A stretch of 64,000 nucleotides of DNA from Eutypa lata (lineage: Eukaryota; Ascomycota; Sordariomycetes; Xylariales; Diatrypaceae). The position numbers and the translations under genes were made by a program. The stretch spans positions 1,426,001-1,490,000 of the forward strand of contig JAKULF010000005.1 in the NCBI GenBank assembly GCA_022661535.1, in the 5' to 3' direction. The notes beneath the pieces were generated by a model. It did no database searches and had not been told where the DNA came from. It worked only from the letters and a program-made list of their open reading frames with translations. Each line of letters opens with the position of its first letter. Within the stretch, counting starts at the first letter, position 1. This document shows, piece after piece, positions 12,588 through 22,825 of this stretch.

Positions 12588-12690
12588 GCCCAGTGGGATA
12601 AGATCATTGAAGGGGCTTCGAAGATAACCCAAAAGATGGGATACCCGTTCTCTGCCCATGCCTAGAAGTACCTGCTTTGTTCCCAATTCC
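12588..12690 (+). repeat. Dispersed repeat fragment, copy 1
   Basis: The segment from CAGTGGGATAAGATCATTGA to CCATGCCTAGAAGTACCTGC resembles 16136-16240. In one frame it reads QWDKIIEGASKITQKMGYPF followed by a stop, so it may be a broken coding repeat. Confidence 0.6.
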
Positions 12691-12963
12691 TTTCATGGCA
12701 GCACCACAGTCACCAACGCCACGGTCCCGTGTGAGGCCGATGCCAACTCTGCTAGACAATAGCACCCCCATTGCTCCCAGTGAGACAGGTGCTCCTGTTA
12801 CCAGCAAGCAACAAGACGTCCCCCCAAGAAGACATTGCGACATCAGGGAGAGTTGCACAGCACCTCCCTAACCCTACGGCTAAGTCAAAGGAGTAGTTCA
12901 GGCTGGTCTATGTTGTTGGGCGGGAGCATTCAGAATGATATGCAGACTTCTACGCAAAGGGTT
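12691..12963. other. Spacer, no gene seen
   Basis: Short frames only. There is nothing recognisable between the dispersed repeat fragment and the 22-bp minisatellite. Confidence 0.5.
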
Positions 12964-13395
12964 GCACTCGCCTTTGATATCGCGTGCACCCGCCTTGGAT
13001 ATCGTCTGCACCCGCCTTCGATGTCGTCTGCACCCGCCTTAGATGTCGTCTGCACTCGCCTTAAATATCGTCTGCACCCGCCTAAGATGTCGCGTGCACT
13101 CGCCTTAGATATCGTCTGCACCCGCCTTAGATATCGTCTGCACCCGCCTAAGATGTCGTTTGCACCCGCCTAAGATGTCGCGTGCACTCGCCTTGGATAT
13201 CGTGTGCACCCGCCCGTCATATCGCCTGCACCCGCCTAAGATATCGCCTGCACCTACCGGTAAGGTCGCGTGCACCTGCCAGTCTTAATATCGCGCGCAC
13301 CCGCCCTCAATATCGCTTGCACTCGCCTTTAGTCGCCCTCGATGTCGCGTGCACCCGCCCTCACTTGTGATGTCGCGAGCACCCGCCTATGATAC
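12964..13395 (+). repeat. 22-bp minisatellite, about 19 copies
   Basis: The unit contains GCACCCGCCT followed by TAGATATCGTCT or a variant (TGATGTCGCGT and others). Consecutive GCAC starts at 12964, 12986 and 13008 give a 22-nt period. Copies diverge toward the right end. 22 is not a multiple of three, so three units encode a 22-residue period when translated. The array is open in one frame, but there is no other coding evidence. Confidence 0.93.
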
Positions 13396-13843
13396 CGCAT
13401 AGTATTCCGTGCAGCCTTCCGCGCAGTTTTAGGTGCAGCCTTCCATACCATTGCACCATTTACGGCCAGGGTTGCCACCTGCCCTTTACTGCTCTTCACC
13501 AGCTGGGGTTTGTATCTCCCAAGGGGTGCTTATCGAGAACAACATCGCATCTGAGTTTCTTTGGCAAGCTATCTCAGCTATCGAAAACACACCGGTACCT
13601 GAGCAACCCAGCTGCTGACCTCTTGACCTACAAGCTCCAAGCAGCATTTACGGGCAAACTTCTGCTACGCGGATTCTCCACACAGATGGGACATCAATAC
13701 TGGGTAGAAAACATTGGCCTCTGGCAGAGCTTTCGGGCTAGGGCACTTCGTCGCGCCCCATGGTGTATAGACAATAGGCATTGCTTAGCATTGTGCAATA
13801 CCCCCTCCCTAGAAGCTCGTCTCGAGCTGCCTCCCCATTGAAT
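13396..13843. other. Spacer, no gene recognised
   Basis: A frame is open at 13389-13841 but gives no recognisable domain. It may include sequence from the same degraded gene as the coiled-coil relic that follows. Confidence 0.3.
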
Positions 13844-14010
13844 GGCGACCAGCAGCAGTCTAGTGAGGTACGGCAGAGTCAGGGGCAGCTTATTGCTACC
13901 AACTCTAGCCTGAAGACGCGTGTCAGCGAGCTAGAGCTTACCAGCTAGCTGTATAGAGGACGTCTAACGCAGCTTGAGCAAGACCAGGCCAATGCCGACA
14001 ATTGTCTATA
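13844..14010 (+). pseudogene. Coiled-coil protein relic with an in-frame stop
   Basis: One frame from about 13850 reads QQSSEVRQSQGQLIATNSSL, then a heptad-like stretch VSELELTS, then a TAG stop, and continues in the same frame as LYRGRLTQLEQDQANAD. Leu/Glu/Gln heptads on both sides of the stop suggest one ancestral coiled coil broken by a CAG-to-TAG or similar change. No start codon, zinc-binding or DNA-binding part is evident nearby. Family unknown. Confidence 0.4.
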
Positions 14011-14526
14011 CCCCTCCAGGGGCTATTCACGTCTCGTGCACCGCACACCTATTCCAAGTTCACGGATAGATTCTATCACCTTTCACCAGGTTGATGTGTC
14101 TATACTCTGTACTATCAAGCATCTCTGTATTATACAGTAGATTTGTCTTGTTGATATATCAACTATTCGGCTGCTTCCTTCCCCCCCAAGCTTTTCAAAA
14201 CTCTCGATACAGCAGAAGCACCTGCTAGTAGTTCAGCTTTCTATGCTAACTATAGTGCGGGCGCTACCTAGCCTCTAGGTATCTTTGATACTAGGGAAGG
14301 GGGACGATGGCGGGTCCTAGGTTGATTGGGGGTGGTGTCATATACCCTACCCCCATCACCAATATGCACCCAATTGACGAAGCTCTTGACAACCGGTCGC
14401 AGTCTGCCACCATGGCGTATGCCTCACCGACAGCCAGCTACTTCCAGAGCTCTTCAACCTAGGGCCCAACTCGTGATCCATAAGTCCCCCGCACCCTAAC
14501 CTCCCAACACTTTGGGCCCCCAGTAG
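14011..14526. other. Spacer, no gene seen
   Basis: Short frames interrupted by stops; no recognised repeat or gene. Confidence 0.5.
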
Positions 14527-14675
14527 TACTTCTCGGCGGGGAATAGGCTGGATTGACTATGCCCCTATTCTCCTCTAGAAAGATATTGGAGACCCTCCCC
14601 TCCATCTGGGGGCCCGACGGCTACTTCTTGGCGGGGAATAGGCTGGCTTGGCTACGCCCCTATTCTCCTCTAGAA
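14527..14675 (+). repeat. Direct repeat, two 54-bp copies 95 bp apart
   Basis: TACTTCTCGGCGGGGAATAG at 14527 and TACTTCTTGGCGGGGAATAG at 14622 each run on to GCCCCTATTCTCCTCTAGAA. Within each copy GGGGAATAGGC and GCCCCTATTCTCC are partly inverted and could pair. The copies differ at about four positions, mostly transitions. Confidence 0.9.
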
Positions 14676-15027
14676 GAAAGGTAGCTCACGGCTTCCTCGA
14701 CACGTTCTCCTAGATCGCATGGGCGATGAACAAAGACGCCAAGGATCTCTCATCAAGGGACAGATCCCACCAGGATCATACGAGTTCACCTACAATGGAG
14801 AAAGTAACGCCGCCATGCCTATATCACAGGCTCATAACAACGACAACCGGGACCACGGGTAGTTTATAGCTTCGCCGTCGACATTGATTCCAACCTGGAA
14901 TTGCCGACCCTTCTAAAACCAGAACATGTAACATCTGCAAACAAGACGTCGAGGAGCGGCTAGTATAAAAAGGAAGCAAGCATGTTAAAGTATTGTTTAA
15001 AGTATTGTTCAGAGTATTATTGCTCTT
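14676..15027. other. Spacer with a TATA-like element
   Basis: TATAAAAAG at about 14964-14972 precedes an ATG at 14982 that leads into the hexamer tract. There is no other sign of a gene. Confidence 0.4.
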
Positions 15028-15184
15028 GTTGTTGCTTTTGCTTTGCTTTTGCTTTGCTCTTGCTTTGCTTTTGCTTTGCTCTTGCTTTGCTTTTGCTTTG
15101 CTCTTGCTTTGCTCTTGCTTTGCTTTTGCTTTGCTCTTGCTTTGCTTTTGCTTTTGCTTTTGCTTTTGCTTTTGCTTTTGCTGC
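15028..15184 (+). repeat. Imperfect TTTGCT hexamer tract
   Basis: About 155 nt of alternating CTTTGC, TCTTGC and TTTTGC hexamers. All plus-strand frames stay open and read as Cys/Phe/Leu/Ala-rich hydrophobic sequence; the minus strand reads Lys/Ser/Ala/Gln-rich. Shorter related pieces occur near 17128-17165. I treat it as a repeat, not a gene. Confidence 0.9.
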
Positions 15185-16135
15185 CGCCGTTGGCAAATGT
15201 CAAAGTAAAAGTGTTAAGTCGACTAGAGATGCTAAGAAGACTAGAGGCAGCGACGTGGTAGTCGGCTCGCTCTCTACACGTCACGGGCTCTCTAAGGAGA
15301 TATCCCTTTTCCTTTGCATGGCATCGGACGAGTTTGGTGACTTCGTCGTCAACTATGGGGGTCGCCGTCCAAGCACCCGTACTTGGTAGGCTTTTGAGGG
15401 AGCTGTAAAGCATAGCGGCTGCTCTTGCTAGCGCCATCATTGCTCCTACAATTGCTATCACCATTGCCATTGTCGCTACCTCCACATAGCGTCAGGTGCT
15501 AGCTACACCTACCTATGTCAAGAGAAGGCCACCGGGCCAGTCGAAGCTTCGTTGTGTTGGGGAGGTATTCTGGTGAGCCTCGCGCTGGTCATCCGGCAGC
15601 AGGCACCTACTAGAGTAGGGAACGGAGGCGGCGGTCCCTTCGGTAAGTCATATATATACGTCCGTCTATTTTCGCAGAATACATTGACTGACAATAATGA
15701 CATAGACGGGCGCCGCCAACCAAGTCGCCTGTGACGAGGCGTGCGCGCCGAACTGCTCGCACGAAGGGCGTCGCTCCGGCCGCGTAGGACTTGGCGAGTC
15801 CTTCCCTAAGCAGAGAAGCCCCACCAAGGCTGTCGAACAGCAGGAGAACCCTAACTCTACAAAGTTAGCGAAGGCGCCGCTGGGCGCCAGGGGAGAGCGC
15901 TAGGAGCAGAAGATTGCTGGGAGAGCATGTCAAATGCTACTCTCAGCCATGGTCAGTAGGGGGGAGGGAGGCAGGGGTCACGACATCGTCGTCCAGTCAA
16001 GGGACAAGCCCTTGACAGTGACGCACTGGTTGCGTACCTGCAAGCAGATTTATGAAGTTCGTACATAAAGTAGGGCGACAAAGCCCGCAGCGACATTCTC
16101 GTTGCTATGACGGATGTCATGAAGCCATCAACCGC
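15185..16135. other. Gene-poor spacer, no gene recognised
   Basis: Frames of 60-150 codons exist but depend on the neighbouring repeat or have no recognisable domain. Confidence 0.45.
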
Positions 16136-16240
16136 TCAGTGGGATAAGATCATCAACCTCCCAATGGGACAAGATCATCGAAGCAACCCAACAGGTGGGG
16201 TACCCGTTTTCGGCCCATGCCTTGAGGTGCCTGCTGTATT
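16136..16240 (+). repeat. Dispersed repeat fragment, copy 2
   Basis: Resembles 12588-12690. CAGTGGGATAAGATCATC occurs at 16137 and a variant, AATGGGACAAGATCATC, follows at about 16162. The shared tail is GGGGTACCCGTTTTCGGCCC then ATGCCTTGAGGTGCCTGCTG. No intact frame. Confidence 0.6.
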
Positions 16241-18217
16241 TCACGTTCACACACACCGAGATAGATTTAGACAATTCGCATCCACCAAAATCCAAGCTGG
16301 CTTCAGCTAAGCTCAAACCAAAACAAAAAACAAATAAAAAATAAAAAATAAAGAAGGTTTACACCTAAAAATATCCATTGCCATATATAGCATTTCCTCA
16401 TTAGAATAACGGTGTCAATGGTTTTCATTGACTATACTTTGTTATTATATTATCTGTACATTCCATACGCCTAGTGGATTTTGGAGTGCGCATTTTCTAA
16501 ATTCGTTTAGAGTGATCTCTCCTCCCCTGCTTTAATCCCAATTCCACCTTATCCAATCTTCTACCACGTGAAGACAGTTGTCTTCGGCGCACCCTTTGGG
16601 TAACAGAACTTTCTGGCGGCCGTCACCCTTGAGTGTGGGTGTTGTGGATATATACCTCTTTGTGTTTTATCCCAAGGTCCGGTTACTAAGGGTTCCCCAA
16701 GGATTACAAACCTTCCATGCTTTATATAACAACATATCTACTCTCACTTCTACGGTGCCGACATTTCCTATGGAGGGTATCCCGACGTGGAACCTGTCTC
16801 GGCAGCCCACTGGTGTCATAACACGCCCTCGGGCCTTTCATCCCGAATTCGAAAAGGTACACTCAGCGCTCTCACCAGCTCGCCTCGACAGACCGAGGTA
16901 CTATTGTCTGTGGCAGTTCCTTGCTTTTTATTGAGCTCTTGCTATTCATTGTCAATTCTAACTCTTAATGCCACATTCGATTCCTACAATACGGCATATG
17001 ACATGGAGCTATGCCAATATTTCATTCCGAGTTATGATACAGCTTAGATTTTCACTTCGCTAGTGCCTGACAGTCTTGAGGGCTATCAGCCGTATCTCAA
17101 TGAATCTGGAAGCTCTCGGTATCATTATTGCTCTTGCTTTATTGCTCTTGCTTTACTGCTTCTGCAGCATCATCAGCGGTGGCGGGCAATATCACCACAT
17201 CCAGTGGCAACCAATACCACCTCCGTGGTAATGGAAAGAAGGCCAGCAAGCGAGGTGGGAAGGACTGGCGTCGTCGTCGTCGTGGCGGCAGTTTCGCACA
17301 CAACCTAGCGAAACCTAAAACCCTTCACGATTCTACCCAATTCAGCAGCTACAGTCACAACCTGAAGGTCAGCAGAGCTCAACAAGAGAAGGATAGTGTC
17401 CGCTGTGCGGTATGGCTCTCGAATACCTAGGCGTACGTAGAGTGAACTTGGGATCACCGATACTTCCTATATGGCTTAATGTTGCTACCAAATATTAAAA
17501 TCAAAAATCAAAAATCAAAAATACAAAAGTAATTTAAAAGAACAAAACGTCAAAAAGGTTGAAACTCGAAAATAATAAAACCACAAAAGAAAGCCAGAAA
17601 AATATTAAAGAAAAGAAAAGAAAAAGGAAAACAAAACAAGAGGCAGGCCGATGGAGGCCTATGCCACTACTACCCCTAATTCATCCGTCCATCCTAGACG
17701 ATACTAAAGAGCCAGCTTGGTCTGTTGTAGGGGCCAGCACCCCATGTGGCCCGGCCCAGCCCATCATCGTCATCTCATAGCTCTTGCTCTGGTGCCACTA
17801 GTCCTACGAGCGCCAACCGGAGCCCTACAGTGGCTGTCACGACCCCCGTAGGCAATATCCAGCAGTCCGCAGAGGCTCATTCTCAAACCGAAGCAGACAC
17901 CTCGAGCATGTCGGCGCCGGCATCCTCGCTTCGGTTCAACGAGTCAGGCCTAGCTGTGCGCTAGCTCTTAGGAACCGTGCTATGGATAGCTATCCACGCG
18001 ACACCCAGATAGACTACAAGAAGGAATCCTGCCATCGTGCCTTAAGGCAGAGAAAACATATTCCAACGCACTAATTAGTCGCCCGAAGCCGAATAGATAG
18101 TCCCGCGATAGGTAGTCATAGAATATATAGACGGCTCATCACCACCTAGTTGTTCGGAACGGACAATGCTGCCTGCCAATTAAAATGTAGCTAGTGCCTC
18201 ACTTCAGTCGTACCTTC
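16241..18217. other. Gene-poor spacer with A-rich tracts
   Basis: A-rich tracts lie at 16319-16358 (AAATAAAAAATAAAAAATAA) and 17494-17640 (ATCAAAAATCAAAAATCAAA, then purine-rich). They could be remnants of poly-A-ended retroelements, but no reverse-transcriptase motif is visible. A Ser/Thr-rich frame at 17746-17964 is not recognisable. Confidence 0.4.
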
Positions 18218-19547
18218 TTACGTAGAGAGGGTATATGGCTTTCCGTTTGCGTAACAATGACTTTCCTGGTCATCAGGAACATTACCATGTACTATGTATG
18301 CCTTCCCAATAGAATCTGTACAGTTTGACCTATCCTCTCTAACCCGTGGTGAACAACCAATTGTGCGTTTGGCCCCATCTCACCCAGGAGCTTTCTTGCA
18401 TTGTTTAAAGGTGTTGCTAGGTCGTGAGTTCCCGAGATAAGTAGAACAGGATTGCTTAGAGTGTGGTTTAGATCACCGCGATACACTCCCGGTGGATTTG
18501 GCCAGTAGTGATTGAAATGCCGACATTGCAAAACATTTGTCAGTTGGAAACTCCCTGAGATCCAGGACCGAGCCGTCATATTGGTCCAGAGACGGTCCCA
18601 CCATAACAAACCATCGTCAGGCTGAGGCACATCATAGGCATCGGTGCAAATTACCAGCCACGGAAGCTCTGCGGAGGAGGGTGTTCGGGGCGGATGTGAC
18701 ACAGTAGGATCATGCCATGAACGCTCGATTAAGGCTGTTGCTAGCGTAGCATTTCCTGCTTCGAGTCCGTACAGCATTTGTGCAGCATCGGGGCCAACTC
18801 CGTAGTGTCCAGTGATCTCGGTATGAATCATGAGGGAAACATGCTAAGGAAGGAAGCGATGTGTTGACACCTCTTGGGTCCCATCCACGAACATCAAACT
18901 GACCGCTGTTGAAACGCTCCGTTAAGCCTTCAGCCTCCTGCCATACCTCTCTCGTCCCACTCGCACCAGGACCACCTGGTTCTATAACGATGGTACGCTC
19001 GCTCTTCCGGCCAGCTGGTGATTTCGAAGTGCCCCTGGGGTCACTCCTAGTGGTAATACGTGCTAAGCCGGAGACTTGGAATTTTGTCACGGCTAGACGG
19101 GTCACCCGGTCATCAGAGCTATTCGAATAGTCTAACTGGAGATCTAAGTACCCGCAAAGATATATACCACGTCCAGAATATGGGTCATCCATAGTCCTCT
19201 CACTGTCCTTGTTGTTAATTATTATAGATTTCCCCCAACTCCAGTGATGTGGATCCGGATCGAATAGTCCAGCCCATGTATGCTGCGGGTCTGGGCTGTC
19301 GAGTAGAGACGGTAGTGTTGAATTCGTGCAAGGAATAAAATGAAAGGGGTCGCTGGGAGATGGAAAGCCGCCATAGGGGGAAGTTAAATGGGTCTGGATG
19401 GAGTTGGCAGTCGATACTATCGTGATGGAGATTTTTATAGATATGAAAACCAAACGATCAGTACAGGTAGAGCATAGCAACAATAATCAAGCTCGCGATG
19501 GCACAAGTTGGCCAGTTGTTTCTTATCACCCATCGTTGACGATCCAT
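18218..19547 (-). pseudogene. Broken TAP-like serine peptidase / alpha-beta hydrolase
   Basis: Conserved pieces lie in three frames on the minus strand. The N-terminus from the ATG at 19547 has a hydrophobic segment (AIASLIIVAMLYLY), then meets a TGA. The next frame, to about 18830, has FIPCTNSTLPSLLDSPDPQH, GIYLCGYLDLQLDY, the oxyanion-type block VIEPGGPGASG and DVRGWDPRGVNTS. A third frame has LLISGTHDLATPLNNARKLL (acid-residue region). A further shift near 18330 gives CTDSIGKAYIVHGNVPDDQE and a TAA at 18218. The segment that should contain the GxSxG nucleophile elbow, roughly 150-200 residues, is absent. An intact protein would be a membrane-anchored or secreted aminopeptidase-like hydrolase. 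Several frameshifts plus an internal deletion make this a pseudogene rather than an intron-rich gene. Confidence 0.85.
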
Positions 19548-20009
19548 TAAAGCCAAAGTTTTCATCTTGAGATTATATCTTGTACCCTTTCAAACCTCTA
19601 AATTGCCAACAGTTTATGACAGCGGATTCTATAAGGAAATGCAGAGCCTGGCAATATAGCACGATGAGTTCAGACATCTTAATTTTAAACAGCCTTGCCA
19701 GTTGTTATTTAGTACTGTAGCTACAGTACCAAGCTACATGGTTGGAATTCATGGTTGCTTAAAGCTATGGCGTGTCATGGACACCACATTACTTGCTTTC
19801 AAAGAATGGGTTGTACAAACAAGGCAAACAGGCCAATTTAATTACTTATGTACCTAGGTACCCAGGTAAGTGCCTTCATAAGCTAAGGTTGATATATATA
19901 TACACTATATATATACTTTATAATACGTGAGAATAAAAGAAAGGAATAAGAAAGATAAAAAGAAGAAAAATATGTAAAAAGGGCTTGTAAAGCAATCACA
20001 GCCGCAATA
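19548..20009. other. AT-rich spacer
   Basis: No open frame of note. It contains CTAGGTACCCAGGTA near 19853, a TATATATA-rich piece near 19891-19920 and a purine-rich stretch leading into the minisatellite. Confidence 0.5.
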
Positions 20010-20515
20010 ATAAATCATAAGGCGAGTACCCTCGATATAACCAACTATAAGGCGACTACAGTCGAGATAATCAATTGTAAGGCGAGTACAGCCGTGAAAC
20101 CTAGTTCTGGGGCAACTACATCAGTGACAATTAATTGTATAAGCAGCGAGTACACCCATAAAATCTAGGTCTAGGGCGACTACGCCCGGTATAAACGACC
20201 GTAGGGCGACTGCACCCGTGATAATCATCTATAAGGCAACTATGCCCGTGAAAGTAAGCTCTAAGGCGAGTACACCCGGTATAATCAGCTATAAGGCGAC
20301 TACATCCGGTATAATCAACTATAAGGCGACAGCACCCGTGATAGTCAGCCTTAAGGCGACTGCACCCGTGGTAATCATCTATAAGGCAACTACGCCCGTG
20401 AAAGTAAGCTCTGAAGCGAGTACACCCATGACAATTAGTTATAAGGCGACTACACCCGCGAAATTGACTTGAGGCGACTACACGCGCAATATTCTGCTGA
20501 AAGGCGGCTGCACAT
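20010..20515 (+). repeat. 30-bp minisatellite, about 16-17 copies
   Basis: The unit resembles TATAAGGCGACTACACCCGT followed by about 10 variable bases (GATAATCAAC and similar). The 30-nt period is a codon multiple, so a plus-strand frame at 20218-20472 reads decapeptides of the form YKATTPV plus three residues. A higher-order repeat is visible: TAATCATCTATAAGGCAACT occurs near 20221 and again near 20371, a 150-nt (five-unit) spacing. I see no gene signals around the array. Confidence 0.92.
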
Positions 20516-21666
20516 GACGTTTAATGAAGGAGTATGGTGACATGATTTCTGCCTACTTGTTTTGATACCCTTCCTCCTATGTTCTAGGAAAGGCTGGACT
20601 AGGGTTTTTGTGTCTGGACGTCCAGCAAAGGGGGACTCATAAACATGAGCGTGTCTCCTTGGTTTACCCCTAACCAATACCTACACATATTCGTGAACCG
20701 GCGTTCACAGACACGACTGAAGATATCACTACAATATTACCACCTATTAGTGAAGTCTGTGGGAAGGCTATATTCAACCGAACCTGCTAGTACACACGTA
20801 GTTCCTAAAATCACATCAACGGTTAGCTTGTAATCCAGATTCTGTTTGTTACATTTGGAAAACAAATCTCTGACAGTATTCTTTAACCTCTGATTTATAC
20901 CCTAGTGGCGACATATTTTTATTCCGATATTTCCTCACGACTTGAAATATATCGTACAGTCCCAAATATTCGCAGAGTTTTCACAGAGTTCCTAGCAGCA
21001 ACTCTTGTGAACCTGAGATATTATATTTACTTACCTGCACAGTTGCATTAACAAACTAAACCTAGAGGCTTAAGGCTACTGATTGTATACTATGAACATT
21101 GCAAATGATACAAATCATATTCAGGTTGCTCTATAAATTACAGAGGCTAGACCTCTATGTATTCTTCTGCTGTTTTACTGTCCCGTGTTGTATATTTATC
21201 CATTCTACTATACTTTCAATATTCATATGTATACCATAAAGCCGCTTCTGTGTAAGAAAACCAGCAGTTCTAGGTACTCATGCTCCTTATTAAGCAATAT
21301 CAGTGACCAACTTTGCCGCCAGCACTTCCTCAAAAGAAGTGGAGTTAGGACATATGATATTCCGATGTAGCTACGTAGGTATTGTTTGGTTAATAAGATA
21401 GGTGTTAATCAAATCTACACTGATTCTTGTCAGAGCTACAGATCAAGGTACTACTTCATTTGATTGTGATTTAGTTAATAAAGCTATAATATCTTTGTGT
21501 TTTCTCGCCTTTAATGAATCATATACGTTTCAGGTAGTTCTCTATTTCTATGTCACAATAGATACAAATCAAGACAAAAATAAAAAGGAAGGCAGAAGGG
21601 TCCCCCTTTTCTTCAGTGAAACTCAACTCTTCCTTATCTCCGCAATTTCAAAACAAACTTCAAGTT
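20516..21666. other. AT-rich spacer downstream of the isochorismatase gene
   Basis: Short frames only and no recognised gene. The right end should contain the 3' untranslated sequence of the minus-strand hydrolase. Confidence 0.5.
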
Positions 21667-22489
21667 TCAGATCTTGCTAAGCAGTGAGTTAAGCACCAGC
21701 TTCGTGTCAGCGTTTGTATCCTTGACCAGCTTAGCAATGTCCTTAAATTCGGAGATAGCAGCATCGCCCATGGTCTCGTAGAGCCAGCTCTCGCTAGTAG
21801 TGACGGTGGCACCCTCGCCGCGTAGCCGTGCTAGCGCAATCGGGACCTAGATGGCGTTCTTATGTTAGTGATACCCCTTATTGGATAGTCTCGGGGAAGG
21901 GGCCAGGGGCCAATGGGCACGTCCGACATCATATCGTAACTAACGGTAAGGAAACCGCCTCATAACATATTCAGACCAGAACCAACTGTGATAGATAATG
22001 GGAAAAAAAAAAAAAAGAGCTCTATATCCTCACCTCCTCCTGATTACAACTACTAACGCCATCAGCAAGCACGTAGACGTCATGACCAGCGGCTAGCAGG
22101 TCCAACGCCGTCTGCGTGACGCAAATGTGAGACTCGATACCGACGATGACGACCTGGCATTCCGGAGGCGACAGATCATCCGTAGAGCCACCGCTGTTGT
22201 CGTAGTGGCTGGCGAAGTGCTGCGCGAGCTCCGGCACCCACATGCTGAACCGCGTCTTGTCGATCACGGTGGCGTTCACCTCGGCCAGGGGCTTCTCCAG
22301 CTCCGGCACGGGCCCGCCCAGCCGCGCTGCGTTCTGCGTCGTCACGTACACTGGGATGTTGAAGGTCTTGGCGGCACGCAGGATCTTTTGCGTCGTTAGG
22401 AGGCTGGATGGGTTAGTTAGTTAGCTCGGTAGTTAGACGAGGAGTCGTGAAGGTCGGGCCCCAATGAGTAGGGGAAAGGGGCTCTTAAG

Positions 22490-22562
<73 letters not shown>

Positions 22563-22825
22563 CTCTTGGGTGGACACATACATCTTGTCAAAACTAAAGA
22601 TAGCCGGGCGGAACTTGTCTTGCAAATCGCAGACACTAGACAGTAGAACTCAGTTAGCAGAAGAACTATGCTCTGGAATTGGTATCCCATTAAGTTTGAC
22701 TGACAATATAGCCTGGTTCTCTATACATCCTTGTTAGCCAGGACTCCCTATAAGGGAAGGTTTATTTATGTGTTGTAACATGTAAACTTACTGAGACGTC
22801 TCTCAGGGGTGGTTTTGTCCGCCAT
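21667..22825 (-). CDS. Isochorismatase-family cysteine hydrolase
   Basis: Four exons (22825-22792, 22648-22582, 22403-22034, 21846-21667) give 216 aa. The Asp-Lys-Cys triad of the family is visible: Asp19 in SVCDLQDKFR, Lys83 in IDKTRFSMW and Cys128 in GIESHICVTQ. The product resembles the ISOC1/YcaC-like branch of small fungal hydrolases, likely soluble, with unknown substrate. The last two junctions are clear (GTGAGG donor; CATCTAG acceptor). The acceptor of exon 2 (CTGAG at 22649) is the only one found that keeps frame, but it lies close to a CTAAC and is less certain. A start at 22945 in the same frame would add a 40-residue basic, Ser/Arg-rich leader ending SSSRFLST, resembling a mitochondrial presequence. 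The 178-nt second intron contains a long compound microsatellite. Confidence 0.88.
22490..22562. repeat. Compound microsatellite (TA)n(TG)n(AG)n
   Basis: A tract of TATATA, then about 20 TG, then about 9 AG dinucleotides, entirely inside intron 2 of the isochorismatase-family gene. Confidence 0.97.

Noticed and set aside
17490..17640. A-rich tail as the end of a LINE-like element
   Set aside because: No reverse-transcriptase or endonuclease motif upstream, so the A-rich tract alone does not support a retroelement.
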